The position numbers and the translations under genes were made by a program. Shown piece by piece: positions 6,592-10,494 of a DNA stretch of 10,494 bases. This stretch comes from Spirochaetia bacterium. Its GTDB lineage: Bacteria; Spirochaetota; Spirochaetia; Treponematales; Breznakiellaceae. Numbering within the stretch: position 1 is the first letter of the stretch; the number at the start of each line of letters is the position of its first letter. The stretch covers positions 1 to 10,494 of the forward strand of contig BNVA01000063.1 of the NCBI GenBank assembly GCA_025997755.1, read 5' to 3'. The notes beneath the pieces are model-generated. The model saw only the letters and a program-made list of their open reading frames with translations. It did no database searches and had not been told where the DNA came from.

Positions 6592-9500
6592 ATGCGTGGT
6601 TTCGCCGTCCAGAAAAAAGTATTAACCTTTGCCGCGGTACTTCTATTCTGCGCGGGAGCGGCTTCAGGTGCTAATTTCACTTGGAAAGGCATTAATGGCT
6701 CAGATTGGGATGATTCCAGCAACTGGGATATAGGTAGCGTACCAATCTCCGGCGACGATGTAACAATACCTACTGGAGCAACTAATTACCCTGTGTTGTC
6801 TGCTGACTCTTCTGCAAATTCCGTCGTTATTGAAAAATTCGCAAGCCTTGATTTAAATGGCAAGACTCTTTATGCCTACGGCACCGTAAAAAATAATGGC
6901 ACAATCGACATAAACAACGGAACACTTCGCGCTGCCGACGTAACAAATGATGGCACAATCGACATAAACAACGGAACACTTGATGTCGGCGGCATCGTAA
7001 CAAATGGCGGCACGCTCGACATAAACAACGGAACACTTAGCGCAGGAACCGTAGGAAACAACGGACTGGTACGGATTACGCAGGGCGGCACCTTCACCAT
7101 AGCGGCAGCGGTTAACGGAGCGTCAAGCACGGTAGAGTACTACGGCGGGGCGGGGGTTGTATCATCAACGGTATGGCACGGCGGCCGTTACGAAAACTTG
7201 ATAGTTGATACGAATTTGGACGTGAACGGAACCGCTATTAACGTAGGCGGCTCACTTTCAACAAGTGTGAATTTAATCGCGCTTGAACTTGATGTTACAG
7301 GCATATCGACAATAGCAGGAAGTGTTACAGCAACTGGACGTGGTCAGACATATGCAGGAACGGTAACACTTAACGGGGCGGGGACACTCTCAGCTATTAG
7401 TGGGGTGACGTTTCGAGAGGCAATTGCGGGCGGCAGTCACAACCTAAACATATACGGATACGGTGTAGTCGAATTCGGCGGAACCGTCGGCATAGGGACA
7501 CTTTCGGTGAGTCAAGAGTCCAACTTCAAAGGAGATGTTACCGCCGATGCGGTTTTTGTAGGTCGTAGTACAAATATAGAGACAAACACTATCAAAACGG
7601 GCGGCAGCCAGACCTACACAGGCGCTGTAACGTTTAACACGGCGGGCACGCTCACTTCAACGGGCGGCGGCACGATAAGTTTGGACAGCACGTTAGACGG
7701 CGGCAATAACAATATCGGCATATCGGGAAACGGCGTATTCACAGGCAGCGTTAATAATATAGGGACGCTTTCGATAACAAACGGAATAGTAACGGCAGAT
7801 AATGATCTTAACGCCGATTCGCTTGACATAGCGGCAAACGGCAAATTTACGCAAGACTCTGGTAAAAGCGTTAATTTGGCAGGCAGTATAAGTATAGGCG
7901 GCACATACACGGCCGGTATGGGCGGCACAACAAGCGTAGGCGGAAACTGGGTAAACAGCGGCACATTCGATAATGGATCAGGCAGTGTGGTTTTTAACGG
8001 AACATCAAATATAAACGGCGGTAACGCTTTCTACAATGTAACTGTAGAGGGCGGAGGCAGCGCCGCTTTCGCGGGAACAAACTCATTCAACAACCTGCTT
8101 ATCAACGGCTACGCAAGTTTCCCCGGCGGCGGGACGCAGATTGCAGATTCTTTCGCTTTGGGGACGGCAGGAACAATGACGGCTACAGGCGCGGGCAGGA
8201 TGATACTTAATGTTGCGGTAGGAAACGCATTTATTGGAAGCGGAGCCGTCATAAGCGATGTTGAGTCTGTCAACTATCTGGGACTAGACCCCGTAGGTAT
8301 AAAAAAGAGCAACACAGTAAACATATTTTCGGGCGGAACTTACACATGGACTGGCGGCTCAAACACGGATTGGGATGAGGACTACAACTGGGTAGGAAAT
8401 GTCGCGCCCGATCAGGAATCCAATACCTTGATAATAATACCTGACAGCAGACCCCGCTACCCGGTAATGAACATCGCGGGAACGGCGGGAACAATCACGA
8501 TAGGCGGGAGCGCAAGCCTCAATTTAGGCAGCCGAACACTTAACGCAGGAAGCATAACGGTAGGCGGCACGCTCGATATAAACGCGGGATCATTGTCGGT
8601 AACAAGCGGGGTTGCTAATAACGGACTACTGCGGATTACAGAGGGCGGTACCTTCACCATAGCGACGGCGGCTAACGGAGCGTCAAGCACGGTAGAGTAC
8701 TACGGCGGCGGCGGTTCATCATCATCAACGGTATGGAACGGCGGCAATTACGACAACCTGATAGTTGATACGAATTTGGACGCGAGCGGAAGCTATCTTT
8801 CGGTAGGCGGCTCGCTTTCAACAAGTGAGAATATGACGGCGGATGCCCTTTCAGTTACAGGCATATCCGCGCTTGGGGCAAATGTTACGACAACGGGCGG
8901 CAGTCAAAGCTACGGAGGTACGGTAACGCTTACAAGCGGAGGAACGCTAACGGCGGGGACTGTCAATTTCAGTGCGGCAATAGTAGGCAACACGAATAAC
9001 CTCAGAGTAAGCGGCGTAGGATTATTCGGCGGAACCGTCGGCATAGGGACACTGTACGTGGGCAGCAACGCGGTATTCGGCGGCGCTGTTAATGCGGATG
9101 TTGTAACGGTATCGGGCGGAGCCGCGATAAACAACACGGTAACCGCGGGAACGCTTTTTGTAGGCGGGACATCGTTCATAAACACATCGTCGATAACAAC
9201 AAACGGCGGCAGCAGCCAGACCTACTCGGGCGCGGTAACGCTTGGCATGGCGGGAACGCTTACTGCAAACAGCGGCGGGTCAATAAGTTTAGGACCTCCT
9301 GTGGAAGGCGGCGGCAACAATATCGGCATATCGGGAAACGGCGTATTTACAGGCAGCGTTAATAATATAGGGACGCTTTCGATAACAAACGGAATAGTAA
9401 CGGCAAACGATAATCTTGCCGCTGCTTCGCTTGACATAGCGGCAAACGGCAAATTTACGCAAGACTCTGGTAAAAGCGTTAATTTGGCAGGCAGCATAAG

Positions 9501-10494
9501 TATAGGCGGCACATACACGGCCGGTATGGGCGGCACAACAAGCGTAGGCGGAAACTGGGTTATACCCGGCGGCGGCACATTCGAGCATGTAAACGGTTTG
9601 GTGGTTTTTAACGGAACATCAAATATAAACGACGGTAACGCTTTCTACAATGTAACTGTAGCGGGCGGAGGCAGCGCCGTTTTCGCAGGCACTAACTCAT
9701 TTAACAACCTATTTATAAACGGCTCCGCGGTTTTTCCAAGCGGGGGAACGCAGTTTGTCGACGGGTCTTTCGCTTTGACCGGCGGAACAATGACAGCTTC
9801 GACGGGCGGAAGCAGAATGATACTTCATGTTGGTACAGGCAGCGCGTCAATTTCGCCTGGAGCCTATATACGCGATGTTGAGTCCGTCCTCTATCTGGGA
9901 CTAGACCCCGCAGGTATAAATCACGGCAACACAAAAAACATATTTAAAGGCGGAACTTACACATGGACTGGCGGCTCAAACACGGATTGGGATGAGGACA
10001 GCAACTGGCTGGCTGGCGTTGCTCCGCCGCAGCAACCAGATACAAGCATATTGATACCTGACAGTAGACCCCGCTATCCGGTAATGAACATCGCGGGAAC
10101 TGCGGGAACAATCACGATAGGCGGGAGCGCAAGCCTTAGCTTGGGCAGCCAAACACTAGCCGCAGGAAGCATAACGATAGGCGGCACGCTCGATATAAAC
10201 GCGGGATCATTGTCGGTAACAAGCGGGGTTGCGAATAACGGACTACTGCGGATTACAGAGGGCGGCACCTTCACCATAGCGGCGGCGGCTAACGGAGCGC
10301 CAAGCACGGTAGAGTATTACGGCGGTGCCGGTTTATCATCATCAACGGTATGGAATGGCGGCACTTACGAAAACCTGATAGTTAATACGAATTTGGACGT
10401 GAGCGGAACCGCTATTAACGTAGGCGGCTCGCTTTCAACAAGTGAGAATTTGACGGCGGGCGCTCTTTCAGTTACAGGCATATCTGGGCTTGGG
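6592..10494 (+). CDS. Giant secreted beta-repeat adhesin-like protein, 3' end outside the window
   Basis: The frame is open from ATG 6592 to the last base (1301 codons) with no stop, so the protein is larger still. Residues 1-26 form a signal peptide: RGFAVQKK, a hydrophobic core (VLTFAAVLLF) and an AASG/A cleavage region. The cysteine at 20 is not in a lipobox. The mature chain is rich in Gly, Thr, Asn, Ser and Ala with almost no Cys, and is made of long repeats: residues 26-580, 581-1119 and 1120 onward. Each opens with a Trp motif (TWTGGSNTDWDEDSNW and variants) and a YPV segment. Short beta-strand repeats follow, such as GTLDINNGTL, STVEYYGG, SQTYTGAVT (near 250, 336, 768 and 872), NWVNSGTF and GSVVFNGTSN. 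Such repeats are known from giant exoproteins and autotransporter-like adhesins of diderm bacteria. No membrane-anchor, autotransporter barrel or sorting domain is visible because the C-terminus is missing. An in-frame TAG at 6586 fixes ATG 6592 as the earliest start. No Shine-Dalgarno motif is present. Confidence 0.88.
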   Translation, partial: MRGFAVQKKVLTFAAVLLFCAGAASGANFTWKGINGSDWDDSSNWDIGSVPISGDDVTIPTGATNYPVLSADSSANSVVIEKFASLDLNGKTLYAYGTVKNNGTIDINNGTLRAADVTNDGTIDINNGTLDVGGIVTNGGTLDINNGTLSAGTVGNNGLVRITQGGTFTIAAAVNGASSTVEYYGGAGVVSSTVWHGGRYENLIVDTNLDVNGTAINVGGSLSTSVNLIALELDVTGISTIAGSVTATGRGQTYAGTVTLNGAGTLSAISGVTFREAIAGGSHNLNIYGYGVVEFGGTVGIGTLSVSQESNFKGDVTADAVFVGRSTNIETNTIKTGGSQTYTGAVTFNTAGTLTSTGGGTISLDSTLDGGNNNIGISGNGVFTGSVNNIGTLSITNGIVTADNDLNADSLDIAANGKFTQDSGKSVNLAGSISIGGTYTAGMGGTTSVGGNWVNSGTFDNGSGSVVFNGTSNINGGNAFYNVTVEGGGSAAFAGTNSFNNLLINGYASFPGGGTQIADSFALGTAGTMTATGAGRMILNVAVGNAFIGSGAVISDVESVNYLGLDPVGIKKSNTVNIFSGGTYTWTGGSNTDWDEDYNWVGNVAPDQESNTLIIIPDSRPRYPVMNIAGTAGTITIGGSASLNLGSRTLNAGSITVGGTLDINAGSLSVTSGVANNGLLRITEGGTFTIATAANGASSTVEYYGGGGSSSSTVWNGGNYDNLIVDTNLDASGSYLSVGGSLSTSENMTADALSVTGISALGANVTTTGGSQSYGGTVTLTSGGTLTAGTVNFSAAIVGNTNNLRVSGVGLFGGTVGIGTLYVGSNAVFGGAVNADVVTVSGGAAINNTVTAGTLFVGGTSFINTSSITTNGGSSQTYSGAVTLGMAGTLTANSGGSISLGPPVEGGGNNIGISGNGVFTGSVNNIGTLSITNGIVTANDNLAAASLDIAANGKFTQDSGKSVNLAGSISIGGTYTAGMGGTTSVGGNWVIPGGGTFEHVNGLVVFNGTSNINDGNAFYNVTVAGGGSAVFAGTNSFNNLFINGSAVFPSGGTQFVDGSFALTGGTMTASTGGSRMILHVGTGSASISPGAYIRDVESVLYLGLDPAGINHGNTKNIFKGGTYTWTGGSNTDWDEDSNWLAGVAPPQQPDTSILIPDSRPRYPVMNIAGTAGTITIGGSASLSLGSQTLAAGSITIGGTLDINAGSLSVTSGVANNGLLRITEGGTFTIAAAANGAPSTVEYYGGAGLSSSTVWNGGTYENLIVNTNLDVSGTAINVGGSLSTSENLTAGALSVTGISGLG
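6667..8331 (+). repeat. Adhesin long repeat, unit 1 (555 codons)
   Basis: This unit begins at the GANFTWKG motif just after the signal peptide. Its first 75 or so residues have diverged from units 2 and 3, but the rest aligns well. The offset to unit 2 changes along the unit: 1665 bases at the start, 1560 at the YYGG segment (7130 against 8690), and 1608 further on (7614 against 9222). Unit 1 therefore has extra small tandem repeats early on and lacks about 16 codons (a GGAAINNTVTAGTLFVGG-like block) in its middle. Its mirror is 2164-3828. Confidence 0.85.
6892..7056 (+). repeat. Three tandem 54/57-base coding repeats
   Basis: Three successive copies of 18, 19 and 18 codons (54, 57 and 54 bases) encode N-x-G-T-[IL]-D-I-N-N-G-T-L followed by a variable tail. 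They fall at residues 101-155, with a fourth decayed copy, NNGLVRIT, after them. The periodicity suggests rungs of a beta-helix or stacked strands. Units 2 and 3 hold only one clear copy (GGTLDINAGSL), so copy number differs between units. Strand slippage is the likely cause. Confidence 0.85.
8332..9948 (+). repeat. Adhesin long repeat, unit 2 (539 codons)
   Basis: This unit starts at GGTYTWTGG and ends just before the next GGTYTWTGG at 9949. It is 1617 bases, exactly 539 codons, and its offset to unit 3 is constant over the part visible. The opening 'TDWDEDYNW' and 'IPDSRPRYPVMNIAG' segments are nearly the same as in unit 3. Its mirror is 547-2163. Confidence 0.88.
9949..10494 (+). repeat. 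Adhesin long repeat, unit 3 (partial, 182 codons)
   Basis: This is the first third of another 539-codon unit and is closely similar to unit 2 at a constant offset of 1617 bases. The window ends inside it at the VTGISGLG segment. The number of further units cannot be seen. Its mirror is 1-546. Confidence 0.86.

Larger units (their letters stand above)
5343..10494. repeat. Right arm of 5.15-kb inverted repeat
   Basis: This is the mirror of 1-5152. It is judged the native orientation because here mtnK runs continuously into a proper start codon, ribosome binding site and promoter in the central spacer. In the left arm the same gene runs into unrelated sequence. The arm holds codons 8 onward of mtnK, the intergenic gap and the open-ended adhesin gene. 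Confidence 0.97.

Noticed and set aside
6592..6672. Lipoprotein signal peptide for the adhesin (Cys at residue 20)
   Set aside because: The residues before the cysteine (VLLF) do not form a lipobox, and a normal signal peptidase I site (AASG/A) lies just after it.
1..10494. CRISPR array or insertion sequence with terminal inverted repeats
   Set aside because: The short repeats are in-frame coding repeats without spacers of constant length. The long inverted arms hold metabolic and adhesin genes and no transposase.
6592..10494. Classical autotransporter (type V) assignment
   Set aside because: The beta-repeat passenger-like sequence fits, but no beta-barrel domain is visible because the C-terminus is outside the window, so only 'adhesin-like exoprotein' is justified.

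Overview
The window is one large inverted repeat. Bases 1-5152 and 5343-10494 read as reverse complements of each other (position i pairs with 10495-i), and only a 190-base centre (5153-5342) is unique. I confirmed the mirror at several points and saw matching reading frames along the whole length, but I did not check every base pair. The true gene content is therefore one arm plus the centre: about 5.3 kb of distinct sequence shown twice. Because the symmetry reaches both window edges exactly, the likeliest explanation is a fold-back chimera (whole-genome-amplification or library artefact) that was assembled into a palindromic contig. A real inverted duplication cannot be excluded from sequence alone.

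Right half (the copy that looks native): the spacer carries an extended -10 promoter, a leader with two small hairpins (one terminator-like), a strong AGGAGG ribosome binding site and the start of a complete 5-methylthioribose kinase gene, mtnK (5323-6534). After 57 bases that contain a second good promoter, a very large exported protein starts at 6592. It stays open for 1301 codons to the edge of the window. It has a signal peptide, then very long repeats (units of about 539-555 residues, of which two complete and one partial are visible), each opened by a Trp-rich motif and filled with Gly/Thr/Asn-rich short beta-strand repeats. It is best described as a giant surface or secreted adhesin-like protein.

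Left half: the same two genes on the minus strand. The mtnK copy there has lost its real first seven codons, its ribosome binding site and its promoter, because the junction lies at codon 7/8. The adhesin copy is intact from its start codon to the window edge.

Organism: a bacterium of moderate GC, with an exported giant beta-repeat protein and methionine salvage. Proteins with this kind of repeat occur in spirochaetes, Bacteroidetes, Planctomycetes and other Gram-negative-type lineages. A termite-gut or other host-associated treponeme-like organism would fit, but nothing here fixes the phylum. MtnK acts in the cytoplasm and the repeat protein outside the cell. No functional link between them is evident, and each appears to have its own promoter.
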